DNA of 64,000 nucleotides from Mariniphaga sp964559175 (GTDB taxonomy: Bacteria > Bacteroidota > Bacteroidia > Bacteroidales > Prolixibacteraceae): positions 23,425-87,424 of the forward strand of contig CAZLGT010000012.1 in the NCBI GenBank assembly GCA_964559175.1, given 5' to 3'. The position numbers and the translations under genes were made by a program. A model generated the notes under the pieces. It searched no databases and was not told the origin of the DNA. It worked only from the letters and a program-made list of their open reading frames with translations. Numbering within the stretch: the stretch's first letter is position 1; each line of letters begins with the position of its first letter. Of this stretch, positions 17,060 through 25,501 are shown piece by piece.

Positions 17060-17212
17060 CAGAAACACAATAAGGGAAACCTTCTGTCAAAAACCGGTGA
17101 CAAAAAGGCAGAAATATTTTTTCGGGATAAAACAGGGGTACTTAAAACAGGGGCAGATAATTTTAGTTGAACAGAAAAGTTTGCTATTTTCGGTGGCTAA
17201 AATCGACATAAA

Positions 17213-18322
17213 ATGACAACAAAACCTTTACGGACAGAGCCTCAAAAACGGCTTTATTCGCTCGATGCCCTTCGCGGTTTCGATATGTTCTGGATAACCG
17301 GCGGAGGAGCGCTTGCTGTCGCACTTTCGCAAATGACAGGCGCCGGCTGGCTCGAAACCCAAATGCAACACGTAAAATGGGAAGGTTTCCGGTTTTACGA
17401 CCTGATTTTTCCGCTGTTTATGTTTATTGCCGGCGTGGCCATTCCATTTTCTGTAATTTCCAAACTGGAAAAAAATGTTCCGCAGCGAAAATTGTTTTTA
17501 AAAGCGTTTAAACGCCTCATCATCTTAATCGTTCTTGGAATTTTGTACAACGGTACTTTTCGCAATGGTTTTCAGGATGGCCGGATTGCCAGTGTTTTGG
17601 GACAAATTGGTATTGCCTACTTTTTTGCGGCGGTTATTGTCATTTATTTTCAGTCGGTTCGCAACAGGCTCATCTGGCTGGGCGGCATTCTGGCTGGCGT
17701 GGGCATTTTGCAGTTGCTGGTTCCGGTGCCCGGGTTTGGCGCCGGCGTTTTAACTCCCGAAGGTTGTATGAACGGTTATATCGACCGCATGTTGTTGCCC
17801 GGCAGACTTTACGGCGGCACCTTCGACCCCGAAGGGATTCTTTGCAGCCTTTCTGCCACTGGCATTACACTGATGGGAACTTTCGCCGGAACCATTTTGC
17901 GCCACAAAAAATTCGGCGACTGGCAAAAAATGGGGTATCTTTCATTGGCTGGTATTGCAGGCATTGGCCTTGCACTTGGTTTGTCACCATTTTACCCCAT
18001 CATTAAAAGCTGCTGGACATCCACTTTTAACCTGCTCACCGGCGGCATCAGTTTTTTACTGCTGGCGTTTTTCTACCTGGTTATCGACCACTGGGGATTC
18101 CGGAGCTGGGCATTCTATTTCAGGGTAATTGGCATGAATTCCATTTTTGTTTACCTGTTTGCCCGCATTGTTGATGTACCCCGAATTACCGGATTTTTCC
18201 TGGGCTGGCTGGCCAACCCCATGGGCGAAAACGGCGACCTATTCCTGATTTTTGGCAACCTCCTGATTATTTGGCTGGTGCTGTATTACATGTACAAAAA
18301 GAAAATTTTCCTGCGGGTTTAA
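17213..18322 (+). CDS. Heparan-alpha-glucosaminide N-acetyltransferase-like membrane protein (DUF5009/COG4299)
   Basis: The 369-residue membrane protein starts with the family signature RLYSLDALRGFDMFWITGG and has about ten transmembrane segments, with the conserved segment FRFYDLIFPLFMFIAGVAIP. Relatives transfer acetyl groups across the membrane to terminal glucosamine residues (HGSNAT/NagX type), and in Bacteroidota they often sit with glycan-degradation genes. Here the neighbours give no pathway. Its stop overlaps the convergent gene at 18319 by 4 bp, so no terminator separates them. Confidence 0.85.
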   Translation: MTTKPLRTEPQKRLYSLDALRGFDMFWITGGGALAVALSQMTGAGWLETQMQHVKWEGFRFYDLIFPLFMFIAGVAIPFSVISKLEKNVPQRKLFLKAFKRLIILIVLGILYNGTFRNGFQDGRIASVLGQIGIAYFFAAVIVIYFQSVRNRLIWLGGILAGVGILQLLVPVPGFGAGVLTPEGCMNGYIDRMLLPGRLYGGTFDPEGILCSLSATGITLMGTFAGTILRHKKFGDWQKMGYLSLAGIAGIGLALGLSPFYPIIKSCWTSTFNLLTGGISFLLLAFFYLVIDHWGFRSWAFYFRVIGMNSIFVYLFARIVDVPRITGFFLGWLANPMGENGDLFLIFGNLLIIWLVLYYMYKKKIFLRV

Positions 18323-19623
18323 TACTTACTTCTGTAAACCGAAACTGACACTTCGGGTCCCGGAAGCATAAACTGATCGTTGGGAGCAATGCGCCACGCC
18401 AGCGCGGTTTCAATCCTGTATTTTGAGTTGACCTGACTGAAATATTCCAGGTAAGGAATAAAATTGTGCCGAATGGGGCCAATATCATCAAAACCGTCAA
18501 CCACCATGCCTGGCATGTATTTCAAACCGAAACCATATTCGGTTTTCAAACTGGGATAAAAACTCCAGCCCAAAGCGGTTTCCAACAGAATCCAGTCCTT
18601 CCTTTTATAACCGTTGTAACTGAGCCGTGCACTCAAATTCCGGTTTCTTTTCAGGCTGCAATACGTATGGTTTTCAAATTTAAGGTAACCACCGTAAACA
18701 AAATCGGGCTCGCGGTTGAAATAGTTAAAAAACGGTCCGAACTCTACCCGGGAACCCTCAAGCCGGGTGCGATATTCCGTCAATTCCCAGTCAGATACGT
18801 CTGCATCGGGTTTTTTCAGCAATAACTCCTCGTTTAAAAATTCCATTAACCGGTTCCACTCTATCTCCGAATCGTGACCGGTGCGGGCGTCCCGTGAATG
18901 TTTTATCCGGCCAATTTCGCGGGCAACGGCAAAAATTTCCGGTTCGGAAAAAAGGCGTCCGGGGTAATATTTGCCGAGCAACCACGAAGCTGTCATGTAA
19001 TGATTCACCACATCGAGGCGACCGATTCCCCAGCCTGCTTTTGCCCGAAGTCCATATCTGAATTGAGATTGGTCCGACTTGTCATCGTAATTGTGAATCA
19101 ACTGGTTCGAATCAATGCGCGTTCCTTCTGTATTTTGTCTGAAGAGGTCGTAATGGCCCCATGCGCTGATATCTACAATGGTATAATTTTTTTGGTCGAA
19201 ATAAAAGCGGGAAGAATAGTTTGCATGGGCCATACCACGTAATCCGGTTCGTTTTTGTTCAGCGTCAATCACCTCAACACCGGAACTGTCAATAAGGTCG
19301 CCTTTCCCAAAATAAGGGCCAGCTTCAAGTGAATAACCCCAGGTTTCCTGCCGGGAAGGCAAGTAATTCCAGCTTTGATTTTTCCACCTAAAATGCAGAG
19401 CGCCGTTTTCCAGTTCTTCAAAACTATATGATCTATCGGTACGAAGCTCTTCCCGGTTTGCATCGAATGAAAATATCACACCCGTAGTCAGTTCCTTTTT
19501 AATAAAAAAACTCTTTGCTGAATTTTCATTTTCCGGTTGGGCCGACACCTTAGTCGCTAAGATAGTCAGAACAAACAAAATAGTAGTGAAAGAAAAAAAT
19601 CCAATCCTCATTTTCTGAATCAT
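18319..19623 (-). CDS. Exported protein of unknown function, probably outer-membrane barrel-like
   Basis: The 434-residue protein starts with a cleavable signal peptide (hydrophobic segment FFSFTTILFVLTILATKV, then SAQ). The body is rich in alternating aromatic and polar residues (YSLEAGPYFGKGDL, SRFYFDQKNYTIVDISAWGH, YGLRAKAGWGIGRLDVVN) and finishes in strand-like stretches, which suggests a beta-barrel. I do not recognise the family. A second in-frame ATG four codons in is an alternative start. Confidence 0.75.
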   Translation of the reverse strand: MIQKMRIGFFSFTTILFVLTILATKVSAQPENENSAKSFFIKKELTTGVIFSFDANREELRTDRSYSFEELENGALHFRWKNQSWNYLPSRQETWGYSLEAGPYFGKGDLIDSSGVEVIDAEQKRTGLRGMAHANYSSRFYFDQKNYTIVDISAWGHYDLFRQNTEGTRIDSNQLIHNYDDKSDQSQFRYGLRAKAGWGIGRLDVVNHYMTASWLLGKYYPGRLFSEPEIFAVAREIGRIKHSRDARTGHDSEIEWNRLMEFLNEELLLKKPDADVSDWELTEYRTRLEGSRVEFGPFFNYFNREPDFVYGGYLKFENHTYCSLKRNRNLSARLSYNGYKRKDWILLETALGWSFYPSLKTEYGFGLKYMPGMVVDGFDDIGPIRHNFIPYLEYFSQVNSKYRIETALAWRIAPNDQFMLPGPEVSVSVYRSKY

Positions 19624-19720
19624 TATTTAACGAAGCAAAATAACGAAACTTCCGGCAAAGTCTGGTTCTATGTGGTTAATAAAAGTTAAGTAAGAATTTC
19701 CTGTGCCAAAATTCCACTAT

Positions 19721-19751
19721 TTTGCAGTGGTAAAACCTTTGGTTACTTTTG
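19721..19751 (+). promoter_or_regulatory. Promoter of panB
   Basis: TTTG at 19721-19724, a 19-bp spacer and TACTTTTG at 19744-19751 match the Bacteroidota consensus exactly. The panB start lies 23 bp downstream, giving a short leader. Confidence 0.8.
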
Positions 19752-19774
19752 TAGCCTGTTAAAAAAACAAAGTC

Positions 19775-20590
19775 ATGTCGGTACAAAGCGAAATAAAAAA
19801 AGTGACCACCCACCGGTTATCGGAAATGAAACTGAGGGATGAAAAAATTGCCATGTTAACTGCATACGATTTCAGCATGGCCAGTTTGGTTGACGAAGCA
19901 GGCATCGATGTGGTGCTGGTGGGAGACTCTGCATCCAACGTAATGGCAGGACATGAAACCACCCTGCCCATTACCCTCGACCAGATGATTTATCATGGAG
20001 CTTCTGTGGTAAGGGCAGTAAAACGGGCGCTGGTTGTGGTTGATTTACCTTTTGGTACTTATCAGGGAAATTCGCGTGAAGCACTTAGTTCGGCCATTCG
20101 AATCATGAAAGAAACGGCTGCCGATGCTGTAAAGCTGGAAGGCGGCGCTGAAGTTATTGAATCGGTTAACCGAATTCTTTCGGCAGGTATCCCGGTAATG
20201 GGTCACCTTGGCCTGATGCCCCAGTCAATTCATAAATTTGGCACTTATTCTGTAAGGGCCAAAGAAGAAGCCGAAGCTGAAAAATTGCTGTCAGACGCCA
20301 AACTTCTGGAAGAAGCCGGCTGCTTTGCTTTGGTTCTGGAAAAAATTCCTGCAAAACTGGGGAAACAGGTGGCCGGAGAACTTAAAATTCCGGTAATAGG
20401 TATTGGCGCCGGATCGGGGGTTGACGGACAAGTATTGGTTATTCACGATATGCTGGGAATTACTCAACAGTTTTCACCGCGGTTTCTGCGCCGTTACCAC
20501 AACCTGGGAGCAGAAATAAAAGGAGCCGTAGGAAATTATATACAAGATGTGAAATCAAGGGATTTCCCCAACGAAAAAGAACAGTACTGA
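19775..20590 (+). CDS. panB: 3-methyl-2-oxobutanoate hydroxymethyltransferase
   Basis: The 271-residue enzyme makes ketopantoate from 2-oxoisovalerate and methylene-tetrahydrofolate, the first committed step of pantothenate and CoA synthesis. Recognisable segments are KIAMLTAYDFSMASLVDEAG, VVLVGDSASNVMAGHETTLP, and MGHLGLMPQSIHKFG, which carries substrate and metal ligands, followed by VIGIGAGSGVDGQVLVIHDM. Length is typical. A pseudouridine synthase gene follows within about 40 bp and may be cotranscribed. No other pan gene is adjacent. Confidence 0.97.
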   Translation: MSVQSEIKKVTTHRLSEMKLRDEKIAMLTAYDFSMASLVDEAGIDVVLVGDSASNVMAGHETTLPITLDQMIYHGASVVRAVKRALVVVDLPFGTYQGNSREALSSAIRIMKETAADAVKLEGGAEVIESVNRILSAGIPVMGHLGLMPQSIHKFGTYSVRAKEEAEAEKLLSDAKLLEEAGCFALVLEKIPAKLGKQVAGELKIPVIGIGAGSGVDGQVLVIHDMLGITQQFSPRFLRRYHNLGAEIKGAVGNYIQDVKSRDFPNEKEQY

Positions 20591-20629
20591 AACAGTTGAA
20601 AGTTGAAAGTTAAAAGTTACGGGTTAAAA

Positions 20630-21340
20630 GTGGAAATACTTTACGAAGACAACCATATTATTGCTGTTAACAAAGCCTGCGGAGAGCTTGTGCAGTCGGA
20701 CATTACCGACGAGCGTACGCTTGTTGACGAGGTAAAAGATTATCTGAAGGTGAAATACAACAAACCGGGTAATGTTTTTGTAGGTCTTCCCCACCGCCTC
20801 GATCGCCCCACCAGCGGCATTGTACTGTTGGCTAAAACCGGCAAAGCACTGGAGCGACTTAACCTGATGTTTTCGACCAGAAACCAGATAAACAAAACAT
20901 ATTGGGCAGTGGTTAACAAACGGCCACCAAAACACTCCGACACACTGGAACACTATCTGAAAAAAAAACAGGATAAGAATAAGAGTTATGCATATCCCCA
21001 ACCGGTTCCCGACGGAAAATATGCACGGCTTACATACCGGCATGTTGCCAGTCTGGAAAGGTATCATCTGCTGGAAATCGATTTGTTTACCGGAAGGCAT
21101 CATCAAATCAGGGTACAACTGGGAACATTGAATCTGCGCATCAAAGGCGACCTGAAATACGGTTTTCCGCGGCCAAACAAGAACAAAGGAATTCATTTAC
21201 ATGCGCGGAAACTGGAGTTTATTCATCCGGTAAAAAAATCACCGGTAACCATTGTGGCCGAACCCCCCAGCGATAAAGTGTGGAATGAGTTTGTAAAACT
21301 TTTTCGCAATAACCAGTTCAGTCCAGTGATTCCGGTTTAA
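20630..21340 (+). CDS. RluA family RNA pseudouridine synthase
   Basis: The protein of about 236 residues has the RluA catalytic motif HRLDRPTSGIVLLAKT with the active-site Asp, and the family segments YEDNHIIAVNKACGELVQ and FTGRHHQIRVQL. It modifies uridines in rRNA or tRNA; the target position cannot be told. I chose the GTG at 20630 (VEILYEDNH) because family members start there; a TTG at 20603 would add nine residues encoded by a GTTGAAAGTT-type short repeat. The 3' end overlaps the convergent cytidine deaminase gene by 23 bp. Confidence 0.88.
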   Translation: MEILYEDNHIIAVNKACGELVQSDITDERTLVDEVKDYLKVKYNKPGNVFVGLPHRLDRPTSGIVLLAKTGKALERLNLMFSTRNQINKTYWAVVNKRPPKHSDTLEHYLKKKQDKNKSYAYPQPVPDGKYARLTYRHVASLERYHLLEIDLFTGRHHQIRVQLGTLNLRIKGDLKYGFPRPNKNKGIHLHARKLEFIHPVKKSPVTIVAEPPSDKVWNEFVKLFRNNQFSPVIPV

Positions 21341-21800
21341 ATGCAAAAGGAAGCAGGTTGTCAACTCCTTCAAATACCTGAATTTTCTTTTTCCCGTCGA
21401 GGATAATCCGGATGGGCTGTTTAAATCTTGCCTCGGTTTCAACCATGGCCTGCCGGCACGAACCGCATGGTTTTACCGGCCCTTCAACCAATCCATTGCT
21501 GTTGGAAGCAGTTACAGCAAGAGTTTTTATACCCGTTTGCGGGAAACGGGAATGTGCGCTGAACAAAGCGACTCTTTCGGCACAAAGTCCGGTAGGAAAG
21601 GCAGCATTTTCCTGGTTGTTCCCCGTTACTATTTCACCATTATTCAGTAAAAGAGCCGCTCCAACATAAAATTTTGAATAAGGTGCATAAGCCCGCTGCA
21701 CCGCCTCACGGGCAGCAAGTACAAGCTTCTGGTCGGCCCTGGGCAGGTCCAGAATTGTAGCGTATTCATATACGAAAATCCGTAATTCTTTCGTTCGCAT
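21318..21800 (-). CDS. cdd: Cytidine deaminase
   Basis: The 160-residue enzyme deaminates cytidine and deoxycytidine in pyrimidine salvage. The zinc site is visible: Cys and Glu in TGLCAERVAL and the second pair in PCGSCRQAM. YAPYSKFYVGAALL is the substrate-binding N-terminal signature. I chose the ATG at 21800 (MRTKELRIF). The frame is open further upstream, but a good promoter element lies at 21816-21823, so the longer form would start before the promoter. Confidence 0.93.
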   Translation of the reverse strand: MRTKELRIFVYEYATILDLPRADQKLVLAAREAVQRAYAPYSKFYVGAALLLNNGEIVTGNNQENAAFPTGLCAERVALFSAHSRFPQTGIKTLAVTASNSNGLVEGPVKPCGSCRQAMVETEARFKQPIRIILDGKKKIQVFEGVDNLLPFAFKPESLD

Positions 21801-21815
21801 ATCAGTGAATTTGTT

Positions 21816-21823
21816 CAAAAGTA
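21816..21823 (-). promoter_or_regulatory. -7 element of the cdd promoter
   Basis: The minus strand reads TACTTTTG, a match to TAnnTTTG, 15 bp before the chosen cdd start. No TTTG at the ideal upstream spacing was seen, so the promoter is probably weak or regulated. Confidence 0.5.
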
Positions 21824-21972
21824 CAATTTTATCGAAATAATGGACGAAAAAGACAAAACAAAAGCAACCAAACAACGATATTCACGGAACTATGTTTATA
21901 AAATCACGGCTTTACATGTGGTTTAATTGAACCAAGCAGTTATTTTCGTCATTTAAACAGAAAACGTTGGCA

Positions 21973-22914
21973 ATGAAGTATGGTTTTGTGATAATTCTTT
22001 ATTTTTCTCTTGTAAGTTCATTACAGGCACAATACACCCGTGAAGAATACATTCGGAAATACCAGTTGCTTGCCATAGAAGAGATGGGCCGTAGCGGCAT
22101 TCCTGCCAGCATTAAAATGGGACAGGCCATTCTTGAATCGGGAAATGGCAACAGCCAGCTATCCCGAAACTCCAATAACCACTTCGGAATCAAATGTAAA
22201 AGTAACTGGAAGGGTGGTCGCGTATATCATGACGACGACGAGAAAAACGAGTGTTTCCGTGCCTATAAATCGGTGGAAGAGTCGTTTTTAGACCATTCCA
22301 ACTTTTTAATGGGAAACCCTCGGTATGCCTTTCTGTTTCAACTTGCGCCCGACGACTACAAAGGCTGGGCAAAAGGATTAAAAGAGGCAGGTTATGCCAC
22401 TGCACGGCATTACGACAGAACCCTGATAAAGATTATTGAAGACCATAATCTTTACAACCTCGACTACAAGCAGGCCCTAAGACCACTGGCTGCCTATGAA
22501 GGAAGACAACAGGTCAATCAGGGGATGAGCGATCGGATTACCATCAATCCCTTCAACAGCAGAAAAGTATTTAAGCTCAATAACCTGGACGCAGTTTCTG
22601 CCCGTGAGGGTGACACTTACGAAATTTTGGCACAGGCAATGGGCATGGAAGCCTGGGAACTTTACAAATACAACGATCATGCAGAAGGATACAGGCCGCA
22701 ACCCAACGAGGTGGTTTACATTGAAGCCAAACACCGCCGCCCGGCCCGAAATCATGAATACCATACGGCATCGGAAGGCGAAACCATGCATTTTATTTCG
22801 CAAATGTATGGAATAAAACTGAGGCCGCTGTACCGTCGAAACCGCATGAGCTCGGGAGAACATCCCCATGCTGGTGATGTTGTGTACCTGCGAAGCAGAA
22901 AACCCTCTAATTAA
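21973..22914 (+). CDS. Exported glucosaminidase with LysM-like C-terminus
   Basis: The 313-residue protein has a signal peptide (FVIILYFSLVSSLQAQ). A glucosaminidase domain (about 25-165) follows, with IPASIKMGQAILESGNGNSQ carrying the catalytic Glu and HFGIKCKSNWKGG. Two LysM-like segments (about 215-255 and 265-312: REGDTYEILAQAMGMEAWEL and ASEGETMHFISQMYGIKLRP) should bind peptidoglycan. It probably cleaves glycan strands during cell division or wall turnover. I used the ATG at 21973; a TTG two codons earlier is also in frame. It overlaps the convergent anti-sigma gene by 8 bp. Confidence 0.9.
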   Translation: MKYGFVIILYFSLVSSLQAQYTREEYIRKYQLLAIEEMGRSGIPASIKMGQAILESGNGNSQLSRNSNNHFGIKCKSNWKGGRVYHDDDEKNECFRAYKSVEESFLDHSNFLMGNPRYAFLFQLAPDDYKGWAKGLKEAGYATARHYDRTLIKIIEDHNLYNLDYKQALRPLAAYEGRQQVNQGMSDRITINPFNSRKVFKLNNLDAVSAREGDTYEILAQAMGMEAWELYKYNDHAEGYRPQPNEVVYIEAKHRRPARNHEYHTASEGETMHFISQMYGIKLRPLYRRNRMSSGEHPHAGDVVYLRSRKPSN

Positions 22915-23275
22915 GTTCCTGTCGCGAAAACCTGAAGAAAAAATAGCGTAACAGCACCCGGTCGGCAAAAAGCACAAAAAGCCCCAGAACATTAAGGCCG
23001 GCAATCCAGGGCAGGTTTTTCAACAGAAAATTCTGCCATTCCTGCCAATCTGCGCCAAGCCAGATAAAAGCCATGGCAACCGAAACAGCCAAAACCCCCA
23101 CAACCGTTCCAAGGTACACCAGAAATTCTTTAATGTACTGCTCCCATGCAAACCGCCTGCTCACTTTTGCTGTAACTTTATCAGCAAAATTATCAGGCAG
23201 CGAAAATTCCGGCGAACTTTTCAGCGCCTCTTCCAGCCAGTTTTCCACCAAAATATTCTTTTCATCCTTCTGCAT
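22907..23275 (-). CDS. Small membrane protein, probable anti-sigma factor
   Basis: The 122-residue protein has a soluble acidic N-terminal part (LVENWLEEALKSSPEFSLPD) and two transmembrane segments (about 48-70 and 85-110). It starts inside the 3' end of the ECF sigma gene (14-bp overlap), the usual sign of a sigma/anti-sigma pair. No zinc-binding HxxxCxxC motif is visible, so the anti-sigma call rests on position and topology. Confidence 0.65.
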   Translation of the reverse strand: MQKDEKNILVENWLEEALKSSPEFSLPDNFADKVTAKVSRRFAWEQYIKEFLVYLGTVVGVLAVSVAMAFIWLGADWQEWQNFLLKNLPWIAGLNVLGLFVLFADRVLLRYFFFRFSRQELN

Positions 23276-23849
23276 AACATGCAAATATATTTGTTTTCTC
23301 CAATTCAATAACCAGCTCCAGTTTATCTTTCAATAGCTTTCTTGCCCGCGAAAGATAACTTTTAATCGTCCCCTCCGGCATTCCGGTAATTTCTTCCACC
23401 TCTTTGTATGAAAATTCTTCCAAATGAAACAAGGTTAGCACAGTACGGTACTGCACAGGCAGCTTTTCAATCATCTGAAGCAAAATCGCTTTTGCCTCCT
23501 CTTTTTCCACCGTTTTCTGCACCAGCAAGTCATCCGTTTTTCCCAGGTCAAGTCTGGCATCCTCATCCACCAGCACTTCATGTTTTCGTCCGCGGCCCCT
23601 TATGTGCGTAACACTTGTATTGTAGGCAATGGTTGCAATCCAGGTCGAAAGCCGCGATTCGCCTCTGAAATTTCTTATTTTTCGGAACACCTTCAGAAAA
23701 ACATCCTGGCAAATATCTTCCACATCTTCCTGTTGTTTCACCACCCGCCCAACGATGTGCAAAACCAGCCGCTGGTGGTTCGCCACCAGGTAACGGAACG
23801 CATTTTCGTTTCCGGCTATTATTTGTTGTACCAGCTCTGCATCGCTCAT
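23262..23849 (-). CDS. ECF-type RNA polymerase sigma factor
   Basis: The 195-residue protein has sigma region 2 (ENAFRYLVANHQRLVLHIVG, then EDICQDVFLKVFRKIRNFRG and STWIATIAYNTSV) and region 4 (LPVQYRTVLTLFHLEEFSYK, EVEEITGMPEGTIKSYLSRA). It directs transcription of an unknown stress or envelope regulon. I chose the ATG at 23849; a GTG two codons earlier is in frame. The overlapping downstream gene is its probable membrane anti-sigma. Confidence 0.93.
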   Translation of the reverse strand: MSDAELVQQIIAGNENAFRYLVANHQRLVLHIVGRVVKQQEDVEDICQDVFLKVFRKIRNFRGESRLSTWIATIAYNTSVTHIRGRGRKHEVLVDEDARLDLGKTDDLLVQKTVEKEEAKAILLQMIEKLPVQYRTVLTLFHLEEFSYKEVEEITGMPEGTIKSYLSRARKLLKDKLELVIELEKTNIFACYAEG

Positions 23850-23859
23850 ATTCACTCAA

Positions 23860-24149
23860 TCAGACTCCAACCCAATAAAAAAGTTGCAGTTTCTTCCAAT
23901 TATTTTTTGGCAGGCAGCCGGGCTCTTCGCTTTAGCCGTCTTGCAGGTCACAGTTCCGCCAACGGCTTTCAGCGGGCTTCCTCTGGTCGCCGCTTCCAGC
24001 CGGGCCGTCACTGCAACCTGCTTCGCCGGGCTGCCGCTTCAATCCCTGCCTGAACAAGGCCGGTGCAAAAAAATATTCATCTGCCTGCAACATTTCCCTC
24101 CCACGTTGAGTCAAACGGTCAGAATGTTAAATTTTAAAAACAAATAATT
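23860..24149. repeat. GC-rich intergenic element resembling a dispersed Bacteroidota repeat
   Basis: No gene is supported. About 23915-24070 is GC-rich, opens with GCCGGGCTCTTCGCTTTAGC and closes with GCTGCCGCTTCAATCCCTG. From memory, intergenic elements with a GGGCT.TCCGCTTTA-type left end and a GCTTCAATCCCT-type right end are scattered through Bacteroidota genomes; their function is unknown. Several GC-rich inverted segments lie inside, so a structured RNA or a nonautonomous mobile element is possible. Confidence 0.45.
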
Positions 24150-24509
24150 ATGGTAACAGATGTTTTAATTCCGGCCGTCGTGTTTTTTGGGTTATACCAC
24201 ATGATGAAACTAATGGCAGAATACCTGCTGAAAAGGAAAATCATTAAAGCCGGCCACATCGACAAGGCAGGTATTTTAGAGCCGCCAAAACAGACCGAAG
24301 AAATTAACCGGTATCCTTCATTAAAATGGGGACTGGTCGCACTCACCACAGGACTTGGATTCATCCTCATCGAGGTACTACGCCAGGTGAACCCAACAAT
24401 GATAGATTACCGAAATGCGGTTTTACCCATTGGTATTTTACTGGTATTCATCTCATTAGGGTTTCTAATCTACTTTTTTATTATGAACCGGAAAAACCTG
24501 AAAAATTAA
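24150..24509 (+). CDS. Small two-to-three-segment membrane protein (DUF6249-like)
   Basis: The 119-residue protein has an N-terminal hydrophobic segment (VLIPAVVFFGLYHMMKL), a short charged loop ending in ERYP-like NRYPSLKWGL, and two more membrane segments (about 60-78 and 90-110). The pattern resembles DUF6249 proteins, which often lie beside ECF sigma genes in Bacteroidota; here it is divergent from the sigma gene. Function is unknown. Confidence 0.7.
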   Translation: MVTDVLIPAVVFFGLYHMMKLMAEYLLKRKIIKAGHIDKAGILEPPKQTEEINRYPSLKWGLVALTTGLGFILIEVLRQVNPTMIDYRNAVLPIGILLVFISLGFLIYFFIMNRKNLKN

Positions 24510-24753
24510 AACTGCCGGTTCCAACAAATTAGCTTATGACGTAACAACCGGATTTACTGTCGGGGCAATTTCGGGGCGTAATTGCAGGTATTTTGTAAAA
24601 CGACTGGTATTTTAATTGCCGGTGGGAGCAGATACCGGATTAACTCCTGACGTTGCCTTTTGTAATTTCTCTCAAAACGAACAGCGACAATGAAAATCAG
24701 CTTTTCAAAACACGAAAGCAGGCAAAAAAGCCGTTATTATAAAAAATGGCAAA

Positions 24754-25428
24754 ATGAAAGGCAGAAAAAAAGGAATGCAATTTCTACATGTTTTGAAAAA
24801 TATCCTCTATTCAGTTTTGGCAGCCTTTTTCTTCTATTTGTTTTTTGCCTTTCTTTTTTCTTTTCTCCCCACTCATCCTGCCCGGCAGGAGTGTTCTCCA
24901 AACTTTGAAATTTTCATCGCCAGCAACGGGGTTCATCTCGACATTATCATTCCGGTTGAAAACATCGAACCTCAGTTTTTACAAAAACTCAGTCCACTGC
25001 CCAATACCCGATACATTGCTTTTGGCTGGGGCGATAAAAATTTCTACATCAATACTCCCGAGTGGTCCGACCTTACCTTACCTGTAGCTTTTAAGGCCGC
25101 ATTGCTAAAAAGCGAAACAGCAATGCATGTAACTTACCTACCCCGGCGTTTTCCTTCATGGGCGGAAATTCAATTGTGCAACGAGCAACTTGTTAAGCTT
25201 AACAGATACATTTCCAATTCTTTTCAACAGAATAAAAACGGCCATTTTATCCGAATGGACTTTGAAGGGTATAATCAGTACGATGTTTTTTATGATGCCA
25301 ATGGAAGTTTCTCACTTTTTAAAACATGCAATGTTTGGGTAAATAATGCATTGAAAGAAACAGAAGTGAAAACCTCGGTGTGGTCACCCTTCGATTTTGG
25401 GGTGCTGTTTCATATCCCAAAAGAATGA
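24754..25428 (+). CDS. DUF2459 (TIGR02117) family protein
   Basis: The 224-residue protein has one N-terminal membrane segment and a periplasmic domain. The family marks are SNGVHLDIIIPV, YIAFGWGDKNFYINTPEW and the end motif FKTCNVWVNNALKE. The conserved His, Asp, Cys and Asn suggest an NlpC/P60- or cysteine-hydrolase-like fold, which is inference. A second start at 24775 (MQFLHV), preceded by AAAAGGA, is also plausible. The 244 bp upstream hold nothing I recognise. Confidence 0.85.
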   Translation: MKGRKKGMQFLHVLKNILYSVLAAFFFYLFFAFLFSFLPTHPARQECSPNFEIFIASNGVHLDIIIPVENIEPQFLQKLSPLPNTRYIAFGWGDKNFYINTPEWSDLTLPVAFKAALLKSETAMHVTYLPRRFPSWAEIQLCNEQLVKLNRYISNSFQQNKNGHFIRMDFEGYNQYDVFYDANGSFSLFKTCNVWVNNALKETEVKTSVWSPFDFGVLFHIPKE

Positions 25429-25501
25429 AAATTTTGTTGCAACTATTGTTGATTTTTTTGATTCTTTCCATTAACTTGCTTACAATTGATATCCGGTTCG
25501 T

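Noticed and set aside
17010..17216. 68-residue plus-strand frame before the DUF5009-like gene
   Set aside because: It is Lys/Gln-rich with no motif, and overlaps the inverted repeat and the start of the real gene.
20624..21196. 190-residue minus-strand frame
   Set aside because: It is antisense to the RluA-type gene with its clear HRLDRPTSG motif.
22477..23004. 175-residue minus-strand frame
   Set aside because: It is antisense to the glucosaminidase and overlaps the anti-sigma gene; no start region or motif supports it.
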